Below are positions 53,162-62,326 of a DNA stretch of 64,000 nt, piece after piece. Origin of the DNA: Stappia sp. BW2. Its GTDB lineage: Bacteria > Pseudomonadota > Alphaproteobacteria > Rhizobiales > Stappiaceae. The stretch spans positions 1,426,001 through 1,490,000 of the forward strand of contig NZ_VIRG01000070.1 of the NCBI RefSeq assembly GCF_008107695.1. Direction: 5' to 3'. The translations under genes were made by a program, and so were the position numbers. Every line of letters starts with the position of its first letter. Within the stretch, counting starts at the first letter, position 1. Under the pieces are notes generated by a model. It had not been told where the DNA came from and ran no database searches. It saw only the letters and a list, made by a program, of their open reading frames with translations.

Positions 53162-54346
53162 TCAGGATTTCACGAACAATTCGCGGGGTCTGTTGCACAG
53201 GCATTCCGCGCGGCCATTTTCCTTGATGAGAATGCTCTCGGTGATTTCCAATCCCCAGCCATCCATCCAAAGCCCCGGCATGAAGTGAAAGGTCATACCG
53301 GGTTTCAGCACGGTGGTGTCTTCCTCACGAATGGAAATCGTACGCTCCCCCCAATCGGGAGGATAGGAAATGCCGATTGGGTACCCTGCCCGCGCGCCAC
53401 GCTCGATACCTGCCGCTTCAAGTGGTTTCGCCAATGCCCGAGCGATGTCGCCAGCTGTGTTGCCTGCCCTGGCGGTGTCCAGGCCGGCTTCTAGTCCTTC
53501 GACGAGAGCCTTTTCAGCATCGAGCAGATATTGCTCAGGCTTCCCGAGAAATACGGTACGGCACAGGGGGGCATGGTACCGGCGAAAACAGCCGGAAAGT
53601 TCGAAGAACGTCGCTTCGCCTTCCTGCATGAACCGTCCGTCCCATGTCAGGTGCGGCGCAGACGCATCCGCGCCACTTGGCAGAAGCGGCACGATCGCCG
53701 GGTAGTCTCCCCAGGCATCGTCCAGACCGCGAATGGCATCGGCATAGATTTCCGCGACCAGGTCAGCCTTGCGCATGCCAGGTACGACACGCTGGAAAAC
53801 ACCGTCCATGATTTTCTCGGAAATTCGTGCCGCCTTGCGCATGAAGACCAGTTCTTCATCCGATTTGACCGCTCTCAACCAGTTGACCATGCTGGTGGCA
53901 TCGATGAATTCAGCGTTTGGCAGTTCGTGCTGCAGCGTCAGGAACGCCTTGGCCGAAAAGTAGTAATTTTCAAGTTCAACACCGATTTTCTTGGCCGCGT
54001 AGCCCCTGGTTTCCAGCAAACGGGCCAGGTCTTGCATGGGGTGCCGCTCGGACGACTGGATAAAATGATCGGCATAGGACGCCACACGCGCGTCATCCAT
54101 CCAGACGGTGCGGCGGGCCCCGTTGGCATCCTGTCTGCGTCCCCACCAGATCGGTTCTTCGTCCAGAAAGACGACGACGCCCTGGTGCACATAGAAAGAC
54201 CAGCCGTCATAGCCGGTGGTCCAGGCCATATTGGAGGGGTCCTCGAGAAACAGAACATCTATGCCCCGCTTGACCATGTCAGTACGGACAAGGTTGAGAC
54301 GGCGCTGGTACTCGGCATCGCTGAAAGGAAGGTCGTGACCTGGCAT
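53162..54346 (-). CDS. doeA: Ectoine hydrolase (M24-fold)
   Basis: 394 residues from the ATG at 54344-54346 with CGAGG upstream. The creatinase/prolidase-type fold is clear: an N-terminal domain (DAEYQRRLNLVRTDMVKRGI, DVLFLEDPSNMAWTTGYDGW) and a pita-bread C-terminal domain (EGEATFFELSGCFRRYHAPL, PGMTFHFMPGLW, LEITESILI). DoeA/EutD opens the ectoine ring to N-acetyl-diaminobutyrate. The annotation follows from the length, these segments and the flanking eutB, eutC, doeC and doeD genes rather than from the M24 fold alone, since prolidases share it. It is the first gene of the doeA-doeB2-gntR operon. Confidence 0.9.
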   Translation of the reverse strand: MPGHDLPFSDAEYQRRLNLVRTDMVKRGIDVLFLEDPSNMAWTTGYDGWSFYVHQGVVVFLDEEPIWWGRRQDANGARRTVWMDDARVASYADHFIQSSERHPMQDLARLLETRGYAAKKIGVELENYYFSAKAFLTLQHELPNAEFIDATSMVNWLRAVKSDEELVFMRKAARISEKIMDGVFQRVVPGMRKADLVAEIYADAIRGLDDAWGDYPAIVPLLPSGADASAPHLTWDGRFMQEGEATFFELSGCFRRYHAPLCRTVFLGKPEQYLLDAEKALVEGLEAGLDTARAGNTAGDIARALAKPLEAAGIERGARAGYPIGISYPPDWGERTISIREEDTTVLKPGMTFHFMPGLWMDGWGLEITESILIKENGRAECLCNRPRELFVKS

Positions 54347-54362
54347 GATTGGGCCTCGTCGG

Positions 54363-54380
54363 TTATTTGTACACAAATAA
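54363..54380. promoter_or_regulatory. GntR-type operator, copy 1
   Basis: TTATTTGTACACAAATAA has perfect eight-bp arms around a central AC. It lies 17 bases before the doeA start codon, close to its ribosome binding site. The core TTGT-AC-ACAA fits FadR/FCD-type GntR sites. Confidence 0.7.
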
Positions 54381-54448
54381 GAACTCAGGCATTTCAAAAA
54401 TCAAGGAAATAACCATTTCCCGATGGTGCCTCTTGCGTGACTGGGTGC

Positions 54449-54462
54449 ATTTGTACACAAAT
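54449..54462. promoter_or_regulatory. GntR-type operator, copy 2
   Basis: ATTTGTACACAAAT, identical over 14 bases to copy 1. Its centre is 84 bp from that of copy 1, about eight helical turns, and about 67 bases before the eutB start. Confidence 0.7.
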
Positions 54463-54522
54463 ACGTGACGCATCTCCCATGCAGGATTCATTTTCAGCCA
54501 CGAACGGTACCGGAGACGGTCG

Positions 54523-55530
54523 ATGCAGTTATCGCTTGCAGATGTTCTCGAAGCGCGAAAGGCCATCGCAGGCGACGTCGTCAGGACACCTTTGCTGCCC
54601 TCACGCTTTATGTCGCAGCAGTCGGGTCAATCGTTTTTTCTGAAGATGGAAACCATGCAGCCGACAGGTGCCTTCAAACTGCGTGGTGCCATGAATGCCG
54701 CCTTGAACGCGCCCAAAGGCACCAACACCCTCACCTGTTGTTCGACCGGCAATCATGGCCGCGGGGTTGCCTTTGCAGCGCGCCAACTCGGAATGAAGGC
54801 CGTTATCTGCATGTCTTCATTGGTGCCGCAAACCAAACTTGATGGCATCAGGGCTCTTGGCGCTGAAACACGCATCGTCGGCAACAGTCAGGATGACGCT
54901 CTCGCCGACTGCCGGGCGCTCGCGCAATCACCCGGCGTATTCGAAATTTCACCGTTCGATGATCCTTATGTAATCGCGGGTCAAGGAACCATCGGTCTTG
55001 AAATCCTCGAAGACCTTCCAAACCTCGGCACGCTCCTGATTCCCCTGTCTGGCGGAGGGCTTGCCGCCGGTGTTGCGCTCGCGGCAAAGTCCATCAATCC
55101 GTCGATCCATATTGTTGGCCTTACGATGGACCGGGGTGCCGCCATGAAAGCTTCCATAGATGCCGGGCATCCCGTGGAAGTGCAGGAGGTGGCGAGCCTT
55201 GCAGACTCGCTGGGTGGCGGCATCGGGCTGGAAAACAGGCTGTCCTTCGCCATGTGCCGGGATCTTCTCGATGAAATCGTTCTTGTGAACGAAGAGGAGA
55301 TCTACCGTGCGATGCAGACGCTCTATTATGAAGACAGCCACGTTGCCGAAGGGGCTTGTGTCGTCGGCATTGCTGCGTGTCTTGCCGGGAAGCTCCCCGG
55401 TCTGAAAGGCCCTGTTGCGACAATCATTACCGGGCGGAACGTCGACATGACCCAGTTCACGAAAATCATGATGGGTCAGGACGTGCACCTTGATGGCTAT
55501 TTGGTAAAGGGAACGCGTTATGGCGCATGA
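54523..55530 (+). CDS. eutB: Hydroxyectoine utilization dehydratase EutB
   Basis: 335 residues, a fold-type II PLP enzyme of the threonine dehydratase family. The PLP lysine is Lys52 in MQPTGAFKLRGAMNAA. The phosphate-binding residues are in CCSTGNHGRGVAFAARQ and the Gly-rich SGGGLAAGVALAA. There is no regulatory C-terminal domain, as in catabolic forms. Together with EutC it is thought to help convert hydroxyectoine-derived intermediates into the ectoine route. GGAGA precedes the ATG. Its end overlaps eutC by 11 bases. Confidence 0.88.
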   Translation: MQLSLADVLEARKAIAGDVVRTPLLPSRFMSQQSGQSFFLKMETMQPTGAFKLRGAMNAALNAPKGTNTLTCCSTGNHGRGVAFAARQLGMKAVICMSSLVPQTKLDGIRALGAETRIVGNSQDDALADCRALAQSPGVFEISPFDDPYVIAGQGTIGLEILEDLPNLGTLLIPLSGGGLAAGVALAAKSINPSIHIVGLTMDRGAAMKASIDAGHPVEVQEVASLADSLGGGIGLENRLSFAMCRDLLDEIVLVNEEEIYRAMQTLYYEDSHVAEGACVVGIAACLAGKLPGLKGPVATIITGRNVDMTQFTKIMMGQDVHLDGYLVKGTRYGA

Positions 55531-56515
55531 AATCAGACTGGTAAATGAGGCTGACTTGCGTCGCTCCGTTCACCTGGATCTGGAGGTCATCAACTGTATC
55601 GAACAGGCTTTCGCAAAGCTTTCAACCGGTACGGTGGTCATGCCCCCCGTCCTTTCCATGGCCTTGCCTGAGGAGAACGCCGAAGTCGATGTAAAAACGG
55701 CCTATGTGCCCGGACTGGATGGGTTTGCGATCAAGGTTTCTCCCGGTTTCTTCAACAATCCAACGCTTGGGCTTTCCAGTCTCAACGGTCTGATGGTTCT
55801 TTTTTCCGCCAAGACAGGCCTGGTCCTGGCCATCTTTCTGGATAACGGTTACCTGACAGACATCCGGACAGCCGCTGCAGGAGCCGTTGCGGCACGCCAA
55901 CTGGCCCCCAGGGACGTTTCGACTATCGGCATTCTGGGCACCGGTGTTCAGGCCAGATTGCAACTGATTGCAGCCGCCAAAGTACGTCCTGCGGAAAGAG
56001 CGTTGATCTGGGGTCGGGATCGAGACAAGGCACAGCGTCTGGCCAAGGATATGGCCACTGCCCTCGGGATCGGTGTTACCGCTGTCGAGGACCCAGCACA
56101 GCTTGTTGCCGACAGCCAGCTTGTCGTAACAACGACCCCCGCGAAAGAAGCCATCCTGAGCGCAGATTGTCTTCATCCCGGCCTGCATATCACGGCCATG
56201 GGATCCGATCAGGAAGACAAGAACGAGCTGGACCCTCAAATTCTGGCCCGGGCAGATGCCGTTGTCTGCGACCGGATCAGCCAATGTGAAAAACTTGGTG
56301 AATTGCGGACGGCACTTGAAGAACGGGCTTTGCAGGACACAAGCACCGTGCGCGAATTGGGAGCCGTTGTTGCAGGGAGTGCCATCGGCAGGCAGCAAGA
56401 AACGGATATTACAGTCTGCGATTTGACCGGCACAGGTGTTCAGGATACGGCCATTGCAACGCTCGCACTTGGCATGGTCAAGAAATCGAACGCGGGCACT
56501 ACGCTCCTTTCCTGA
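55520..56515 (+). CDS. eutC: Ectoine utilization protein EutC, ornithine cyclodeaminase-like
   Basis: 331 residues of the ornithine cyclodeaminase/mu-crystallin family. Visible are AYVPGLDGFAIKVSPGFFNN, the dinucleotide-binding GILGTGVQARLQLIAAAKV, and the C-terminal segment DLTGTGVQDTAIATLALGM. The family uses NAD(P) for imine or amino acid redox steps. In ectoine loci it always accompanies EutB in hydroxyectoine use. The ATG overlaps eutB and has AAAGGGAA upstream. eutA, which often precedes eutB, is absent in this window. Confidence 0.88.
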   Translation: MAHEIRLVNEADLRRSVHLDLEVINCIEQAFAKLSTGTVVMPPVLSMALPEENAEVDVKTAYVPGLDGFAIKVSPGFFNNPTLGLSSLNGLMVLFSAKTGLVLAIFLDNGYLTDIRTAAAGAVAARQLAPRDVSTIGILGTGVQARLQLIAAAKVRPAERALIWGRDRDKAQRLAKDMATALGIGVTAVEDPAQLVADSQLVVTTTPAKEAILSADCLHPGLHITAMGSDQEDKNELDPQILARADAVVCDRISQCEKLGELRTALEERALQDTSTVRELGAVVAGSAIGRQQETDITVCDLTGTGVQDTAIATLALGMVKKSNAGTTLLS

Positions 56516-56532
56516 ACGGGCAAGAGATCTGC

Positions 56533-57048
56533 ATGTTGAAACTGGACAACAGAGACCTGGAAATTCTGAAAGTTCTCGCCGAAGAAGGGCGCATTTCGAA
56601 AGCCGATCTTGCCAAGCGCATCAACCTCAGTCCAAGCCCGTGCTGGAAGCGCCTCGAGAGACTGGAGGCAGCCGGTATCATTGAAGGCTATGGCGCTCGC
56701 CTCTCTCTCAGGCATATTGCACCTCATGTCACGGTGTTCGTGACGGTTGAGCTGGAACATCACCGCGCTGAATATTTTCAAGCTTTTGAAAGGGCAATCC
56801 GCAGCAGCGAGGAAGTCGTGGCCTGTTGGGCCATCGGCGGCGGGCTTGATTATCTGATGCAGACCGTCACGCGCGATATCGACAGCTACCAACGCTTCAT
56901 GGATGCGCTGCTCAACCGGGGACTCGGGGTGGTGCGCTACTTCACTTATGTGGTCACCAAGCCGGTCAAACAGAGCGCCTCTCCTGCCCTCGATTTGTTG
57001 CTCACCGGCATGCTGGGAACGGATGTGACTTCGGACCACTCCGAATAA
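56533..57048 (+). CDS. doeX: Lrp/AsnC-family regulator (DoeX-like)
   Basis: 171 residues. The N-terminal helix-turn-helix is clear (LDNRDLEILKVLAEEGRISK, ADLAKRINLSPSPCWKRLER), followed by an effector/oligomerisation RAM domain (VACWAIGGGLDYLMQTVTRD). DoeX in Halomonas binds upstream of its doe operon, and AsnC-type genes sit at this place in many ectoine degradation loci. It is embedded between eutC (17 bases) and doeC (90 bases). With the GntR/FCD gene, the locus carries two regulators, which suggests response to two signals. Confidence 0.85.
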   Translation: MLKLDNRDLEILKVLAEEGRISKADLAKRINLSPSPCWKRLERLEAAGIIEGYGARLSLRHIAPHVTVFVTVELEHHRAEYFQAFERAIRSSEEVVACWAIGGGLDYLMQTVTRDIDSYQRFMDALLNRGLGVVRYFTYVVTKPVKQSASPALDLLLTGMLGTDVTSDHSE

Positions 57049-57138
57049 GAACGAAACGACTGCATTGCCTTTTGATAAAAGGCGTTTCGTTCCCGATCGC
57101 GCTTCTATCGTTTGCTCACCACCTTGGAGAGCAACACC

Positions 57139-58635
57139 ATGCAGTCCCGAACCCTTGCCGAGACAACTCTTGAAAGTTCGCTTTTTCACCAGATCGACAA
57201 TCGTCATCTGGTCAAGCATTTTGCCTATGCCGGTGGCCGTTGGATAGCCGCACGAGGTGGTGAGACTTTTCCGGTCACGGATCCGGCGGACGGAAGTCTT
57301 CTCGGCGAAGTGACGTCCCTCTCGGGGGAAGAATCCGCCGAAGCCGTTGATGCTGCCAATGACGCCTTTTCAAAATGGTCCGCCCTGTTGCCGCAGGAAA
57401 GAGCAACGGTTCTAATGGCATGGCATGCCCTGATCCTTGAGAACCGCGAGGACCTGGCACGCCTCATGACTCGTGAACAGGGCAAACCGATCTCCGAATC
57501 CCGGGGAGAGATCGATTATGCGGCCTCTTTCGTCTCGTTTTATGCGGAAGAAGCCAAGCGCCCGAACATAGAGAGTATCACCTCACATCTGCCCGATGCG
57601 GAGATGGAAGTCTGGCGTGAGCCTGTCGGCGTTGCGGCATTGATAACGCCCTGGAACTTTCCCTGTGCGATGATCACGCGAAAGGCGGCGGCCGCACTTG
57701 CAGCAGGCTGTACCGTGGTGGTTCATCCCTCGCAGGAAACGCCCTACTCAGCACTTGCTCTTGCTGAACTGGCCGACCAGGCCTGTTTTCCGGCTGGTGT
57801 CTTCAACGTGATTCCGGGAAACGCCAGCGCCATCGTAAAGCCCTGGATGTCCGATCCGCGTGTCAGAGCTGTTTCCTTTACAGGATCGACCGAGATTGGC
57901 AGGCTTCTCTATTCGCAGGGCGCCGAAACGGTGAAGCGCCTTGTGCTGGAACTCGGCGGCCATGCCCCTGTTCTGGTTTTTGCAGATGCTGATTTGGACC
58001 ATGCCGTCGATCAGGCAATTGCAGCAAAATTCGCGACCTCCGGTCAGGACTGCCTCGCTGCCAATCGAATTTTGATTGAAAGACCGGTCTACCAGGCGTT
58101 TTGCGCAGCTTTTGCCAATCGCGTTGAAAGCATGTCCGTCGGGCCCGGGCTTACGGATCCGGATATCGGTCCGCTGATGCATGAAAGGGCCATCGCCAAG
58201 CAGGAGGACCATGTATGCGACGCAATCGCGCGCGGTGCGCGCCTCTTGACCGGCGGCCAACGTCACAAAGCCGGACCCTTGTTCTTTGAGCCGACAGTGC
58301 TTGCCGATGTTCCCGCCGATGCGGCGATCTTCCGGGAAGAGACCTTTGGCCCCGTTGCCGCACTCGCGGCCTTCGACACGGAAGAAGAGGTCATCGCAAG
58401 AGCGAACGACACCGAATATGGACTTATCGCCTATCTCCATACCCAGGATCCTCGCCGCATCTACCGGGCCAGCCGCGCGCTTCAGTACGGCATGGTTGCC
58501 GTCAACCGTACGAAAGTGACGGGTTATCCGATCCCCTTTGGAGGTGTGAAGCAATCCGGACTTGGCCGCGAAGGAGCCCGCTACGGTCTGGAGGCCTTTA
58601 CCGAAATCAAATATGTCTGCCGGGACTGGAGCTGA
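57139..58635 (+). CDS. doeC: Aspartate-semialdehyde dehydrogenase DoeC (aldehyde dehydrogenase family)
   Basis: 498 residues from the ATG at 57139 with TTGGAGAG upstream. The aldehyde dehydrogenase signatures are present: ITPWNFPCAMITRKAAAALA, SFTGSTEIGRLLYSQG, LVLELGGHAPVLVF with the general-base Glu, and TSGQDCLAANRILIE with the nucleophilic Cys. It resembles succinate-semialdehyde dehydrogenase. In the ectoine pathway it oxidises aspartate semialdehyde to aspartate, giving entry to central metabolism. It is directly followed by the aminotransferase that makes its substrate. Confidence 0.9.
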   Translation: MQSRTLAETTLESSLFHQIDNRHLVKHFAYAGGRWIAARGGETFPVTDPADGSLLGEVTSLSGEESAEAVDAANDAFSKWSALLPQERATVLMAWHALILENREDLARLMTREQGKPISESRGEIDYAASFVSFYAEEAKRPNIESITSHLPDAEMEVWREPVGVAALITPWNFPCAMITRKAAAALAAGCTVVVHPSQETPYSALALAELADQACFPAGVFNVIPGNASAIVKPWMSDPRVRAVSFTGSTEIGRLLYSQGAETVKRLVLELGGHAPVLVFADADLDHAVDQAIAAKFATSGQDCLAANRILIERPVYQAFCAAFANRVESMSVGPGLTDPDIGPLMHERAIAKQEDHVCDAIARGARLLTGGQRHKAGPLFFEPTVLADVPADAAIFREETFGPVAALAAFDTEEEVIARANDTEYGLIAYLHTQDPRRIYRASRALQYGMVAVNRTKVTGYPIPFGGVKQSGLGREGARYGLEAFTEIKYVCRDWS

Positions 58636-58667
58636 CCTGGCCACGAATACACAAGAAGGACCTGAAC

Positions 58668-60035
58668 ATGCTCAAGAACGATCAACTGGATGCCTGGGAC
58701 AGAGAAAACTTCTTCCATCCCTCAACCCATCTCGCACAGCATGCACGTGGAGAAAGCCCGAACCGGATCGTGACCGGTGGCAGCGGTGTCTATATCGAAG
58801 ACCGCGACGGCACAAAGCTTCTCGACGCATTTGCTGGACTTTACTGCGTCAACGTCGGTTACGGCCGATCTGAAATTGCCGATGCAATCGCCGAACAGGC
58901 GCGTGAGCTGGCCTACTATCATGCGTATGTCGGACACGGCACCGAAGCTTCGATCACGCTTGCAAAGATGGTGATGGAGCGGGCACCCGATCACATGTCC
59001 AAGGTCTATTTCGGGCTTGGCGGATCAGATGCGAATGAAACGAACATCAAGCTGGTCTGGTATTACAACAACATTCTCGGCCGTCCTGAAAAGAAGAAGA
59101 TCATCTCCCGCTGGAGAGGCTATCATGGCTCCGGGCTGATGACCGGTTCCCTGACGGGTCTCGAACTGTTTCACAAGAAATTCGATCTCCCCTTGTCGCA
59201 GGTTCTGCATACAGTTGCTCCTGACTATTTCCGCAGGGAAGATCTTTCTCTTTCCGAAGCCGATTTCGTTGCCTATTGCGTCGCGGATCTCGAAGCCCTG
59301 ATCGAACGGGAAGGCGCCGACACGATTGCGGCCTTCATCGGCGAACCCGCCCTTGGAACAGGCGGGATCGTGCCGCCCCCGGCAGGGTATTGGGAAGCCA
59401 TTCAAACCGTTCTCAGAAAACACGACATCCTTCTGATCGCAGATGAAGTCGTGTCCGGTTTCGGCCGTCTCGGCTCCATGTTCGGATCTGACCATTACGG
59501 GATTGAACCTGATTTCATCACCATCGCGAAGGGCCTGACGTCTGCCTACGCGCCTCTGTCCGGTTCCATCGTTTCCGACAAGGTCTGGAAGGTGCTCGAA
59601 GACGGTACAGATGAATTCGGCCCGATCGGCCATGGCTGGACCTATTCCGCGCACCCGATCGGGGCAGCGGCAGGCGTCGCCAACCTCAAGCTTATCGATA
59701 GCCTGGACCTGGTCACCAACGCCAAGTCCGCGGGTGCCTACTTCAAGAAAGCTCTCACGGATGCCCTCGGCGATCATGCGAATGTCGGCGACATTCGCGG
59801 CGATGGTCTTCTGTGTGCCGTCGAGTTCGTTGCAGACAAGTCCAGCAGAACCTATCTCGACCCGGCCAGCAAAACCGGACCGCAGGTAGCTGCGGCACTG
59901 TTGAAGGAAGGGGTTATCGGACGGGCCATGCCACAGGGCGACATCCTCGGGTTTGCCCCTCCCCTGTGCATTTCGGAAAGTGAAATCGACAAGGTTGTCG
60001 ATGCGGCCGCAAAAGCGGTGAAATCCGTTTTCTGA
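58668..60035 (+). CDS. doeD: Diaminobutyrate aminotransferase DoeD (class III, PLP)
   Basis: 455 residues, class III PLP aminotransferase. The PLP lysine is in DFITIAKGLTSAYAPLSGSI, preceded by the cofactor-binding DEVVSGFGRLGSMFG. The N-terminal segment ITGGSGVYIED-like stretch VTGGSGVYIEDRDGTKLLDA is typical. It transfers the terminal amino group of L-2,4-diaminobutyrate to an oxo-acid, giving aspartate semialdehyde for DoeC. Last gene of the rightward operon; an intrinsic terminator follows at 60060-60089. Confidence 0.9.
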   Translation: MLKNDQLDAWDRENFFHPSTHLAQHARGESPNRIVTGGSGVYIEDRDGTKLLDAFAGLYCVNVGYGRSEIADAIAEQARELAYYHAYVGHGTEASITLAKMVMERAPDHMSKVYFGLGGSDANETNIKLVWYYNNILGRPEKKKIISRWRGYHGSGLMTGSLTGLELFHKKFDLPLSQVLHTVAPDYFRREDLSLSEADFVAYCVADLEALIEREGADTIAAFIGEPALGTGGIVPPPAGYWEAIQTVLRKHDILLIADEVVSGFGRLGSMFGSDHYGIEPDFITIAKGLTSAYAPLSGSIVSDKVWKVLEDGTDEFGPIGHGWTYSAHPIGAAAGVANLKLIDSLDLVTNAKSAGAYFKKALTDALGDHANVGDIRGDGLLCAVEFVADKSSRTYLDPASKTGPQVAAALLKEGVIGRAMPQGDILGFAPPLCISESEIDKVVDAAAKAVKSVF

Positions 60036-60059
60036 GCCCCAGGCAAACGATATGACAAA

Positions 60060-60089
60060 GCCTGTCGGAACGATCCGGCGGGCTTTTTT
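60060..60089 (+). terminator. Intrinsic terminator after doeD
   Basis: A nine-bp stem (GCCTGTCGG / CCGGCGGGC with two G-T pairs) and a six-base loop followed directly by TTTTTT, 24 bases past the doeD stop. Confidence 0.88.
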
Positions 60090-60109
60090 GCTTGCAAGCC
60101 GAGATCTTC

Positions 60110-62326
60110 TTATCCGGCTTTCGCAGTCTGTCCCATCAATGCCGGCACCACCTGCTCCGGCGGACCCATCATCGCAATCTGACCACTTCTGAGCACGACC
60201 ACCCGGTTGGCCATCTTCATGTGACTGGGCCGCTGGGTGTTGATGACGATGGTCGCCTTGCCCCTGAGTTCCTCGATCATTGACATGAACTTCTTGTCGC
60301 CGTCGAAATCGAGATGCGTTCCCGGATTGTCAAACAGGTAGAGCGGTGCGGTCTTCACGAAGGCACGGGCCAACACGATGCGCTGTTTCATGTTGTCCGG
60401 GATCTGCTTCAAAACCTCGCCGTTGAGCCGCGTTTCCAGTCCATTGAAATTTTCTTCCAGATAAGACAGCAAGCCAAGTCTGCCGGTAACCTCGGCAAGC
60501 CGCTCATCGCTTGCAGCGGGATCTGACATCAGCAAATTCTGTTTTACAGTGCCGTAGAAGAAGTCGAGATCGTCCGGCGCATAGCCAATGGAAGATCGCC
60601 ACTCGGCCGGGTCCAGCTGGCGCACGTCCAGACCGTCGAACAGGATGGATCCGACCTGCGGCTGGAAGAGACCGATGATTGACTGAAACAGCGCAGTCTT
60701 GCCCGATCCGCTAGGCCCTGTGATGGCGACGGTTTCGCCTTCCTTCACGGTTAGTTCGATCCCTTTCAACGAAGCTTCCGTTGCGCCTGGATATCTGAGA
60801 ACGAGCGATGACATTTTCAGGTCGCCGCGAATGTCGCGCGTTATCTTGGGCAAATGACTTGGCTCACGTTCGAGCTGCACTTGCATCAGATTATTGATCT
60901 GCTCGATCACAGTCCGGCTTTGCGCAAGCTGGGTTACGCTCAGAAACGCCTGGTTCATCGGGTTGAGCACGCGCCAACTCAGGGCCATGGTGGCGATCAG
61001 GGCTCCGAGGCTCATATCCCCTTCCATGACACGCATGGCCCCGATACCCAGAACCAGAACGCCACAAATGGTCATTAGGGTCTGCGACAGGATTTGCAGA
61101 ACATGCGTGATCAGCCGCGCATGAATATTGAGCTTGTTGAAGTTGGTCGAAAGGCCGGAAAACCTTTCAAGCCAGGTATCTTCCACCGAGAGGTTTCTGA
61201 GCGCACGTTGATTGCGGAAGGTTTCGATCATGAAGCTGTTCAGCTTCGACTTTTGCTCACCAACCGACGCGACTTCGCGTTGCACCTTGGGCAAGACGTA
61301 AACCGCCAGAAGAGTGTAAATTGTGAGCAACGAGAGCGGAAGCAGCGCTACCGGGCCGCCGATCAGGAAAATCGCGGCAATGAAAATCAGTGTGAAGGGA
61401 ATATCGACGATCGCGTTGAACAGCGAACTCTGGAAGATGTCTCGCACGCTATCGAAATAGCGCAGCCGCATAACCTGCGTACCAATCGGCGCTTCAGACA
61501 GCCTCGCGTACGGCAAATGCAGAATCCGTTCAAAGGTCTTGTTGCCGACGATGGCATCGATCCGTCCACCGAGATAGGATTGCAGCCATGTTTTCATCCG
61601 CCGTAGTGTGGTTTCGCACAGGAGGATGATTACAATTCCGACAGCCATGGTCAGAAGGACCTCTGTCGATTTTGCTCCTATCGCCTTGTCGTAAATCGCC
61701 ATGATGAACAATGGCGGTGCCAGGGCGAGAATGTTCAGAACAAATCCCAGAGCCAAAATCGAAATGATGCTGGTCCGGAAACGCCGGGTCACGGTTGAGA
61801 ACCAGCTTCGGTTGTTCTGAACCTGGCTTTGTTCCCCGGTGTCTTCCTGCGCGAGATAAATCTCGTTTTTCAGAATGTCCGCAGCACGAAGGACAACCGC
61901 CGCTCCCTGCCGTCCGGAAAACACCCGAAACTCACCGGTTTCGGTTCTGCCCACGATCACCTGAACATCGTCGCCGGTGACGCGCAGACAGGGCAAGTGC
62001 GCTGCAGTCAGCTCTGCAGCGTTTCCGTGGAACAGTGTCGTCTTCACCGCCAGTCGGCTGAGAACGGTGCGCATTGCCAGGAACGTTTCGATGCGGTCGA
62101 AATGCGGCAATGCCTCGAAGAGCAACCTGTTATTTCCCTGCCAGCGCATTTCTCTCAAGAGTGGGATCAGGCACCGTTCCGCAGGAGCAGCATCTTCGTC
62201 CGGCAGACCCAAACTGCCGGATGCACCGCCGTTCGCTGACAGCTTTTCCGAAAGATCGTGCCACTGCCTGTGCACGGCATTTTCGGCGGTCTGAATATCT
62301 TTGAGGTTGAATAGCGGCCTGGTCAT
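60110..62326 (-). CDS. Type-I-secretion-like ABC transporter subunit with a non-consensus ATPase domain
   Basis: 738 residues. An N-terminal C39-peptidase-like domain without an obvious catalytic Cys motif covers about 50-165 (LPCLRVTGDDVQVIVGRTET), as in LapB-type exporters. Six membrane helices span about 185-450. The ATPase domain keeps Walker A (GPSGSGKT, 537-544). However, the LSGGQ signature is replaced by IPDNMKQR (642-649), the Walker B glutamate by Asn667 (YLFDNPGTHLD), the Q-loop Gln by Asp585, and the H-loop His by Gln698 (VINTQRP). It is thus probably the non-hydrolysing half of a heterodimer with the adjacent subunit, whose stop overlaps this start by four bases (ATGA). Substrate unknown. 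Confidence 0.85.
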   Translation of the reverse strand: MTRPLFNLKDIQTAENAVHRQWHDLSEKLSANGGASGSLGLPDEDAAPAERCLIPLLREMRWQGNNRLLFEALPHFDRIETFLAMRTVLSRLAVKTTLFHGNAAELTAAHLPCLRVTGDDVQVIVGRTETGEFRVFSGRQGAAVVLRAADILKNEIYLAQEDTGEQSQVQNNRSWFSTVTRRFRTSIISILALGFVLNILALAPPLFIMAIYDKAIGAKSTEVLLTMAVGIVIILLCETTLRRMKTWLQSYLGGRIDAIVGNKTFERILHLPYARLSEAPIGTQVMRLRYFDSVRDIFQSSLFNAIVDIPFTLIFIAAIFLIGGPVALLPLSLLTIYTLLAVYVLPKVQREVASVGEQKSKLNSFMIETFRNQRALRNLSVEDTWLERFSGLSTNFNKLNIHARLITHVLQILSQTLMTICGVLVLGIGAMRVMEGDMSLGALIATMALSWRVLNPMNQAFLSVTQLAQSRTVIEQINNLMQVQLEREPSHLPKITRDIRGDLKMSSLVLRYPGATEASLKGIELTVKEGETVAITGPSGSGKTALFQSIIGLFQPQVGSILFDGLDVRQLDPAEWRSSIGYAPDDLDFFYGTVKQNLLMSDPAASDERLAEVTGRLGLLSYLEENFNGLETRLNGEVLKQIPDNMKQRIVLARAFVKTAPLYLFDNPGTHLDFDGDKKFMSMIEELRGKATIVINTQRPSHMKMANRVVVLRSGQIAMMGPPEQVVPALMGQTAKAG

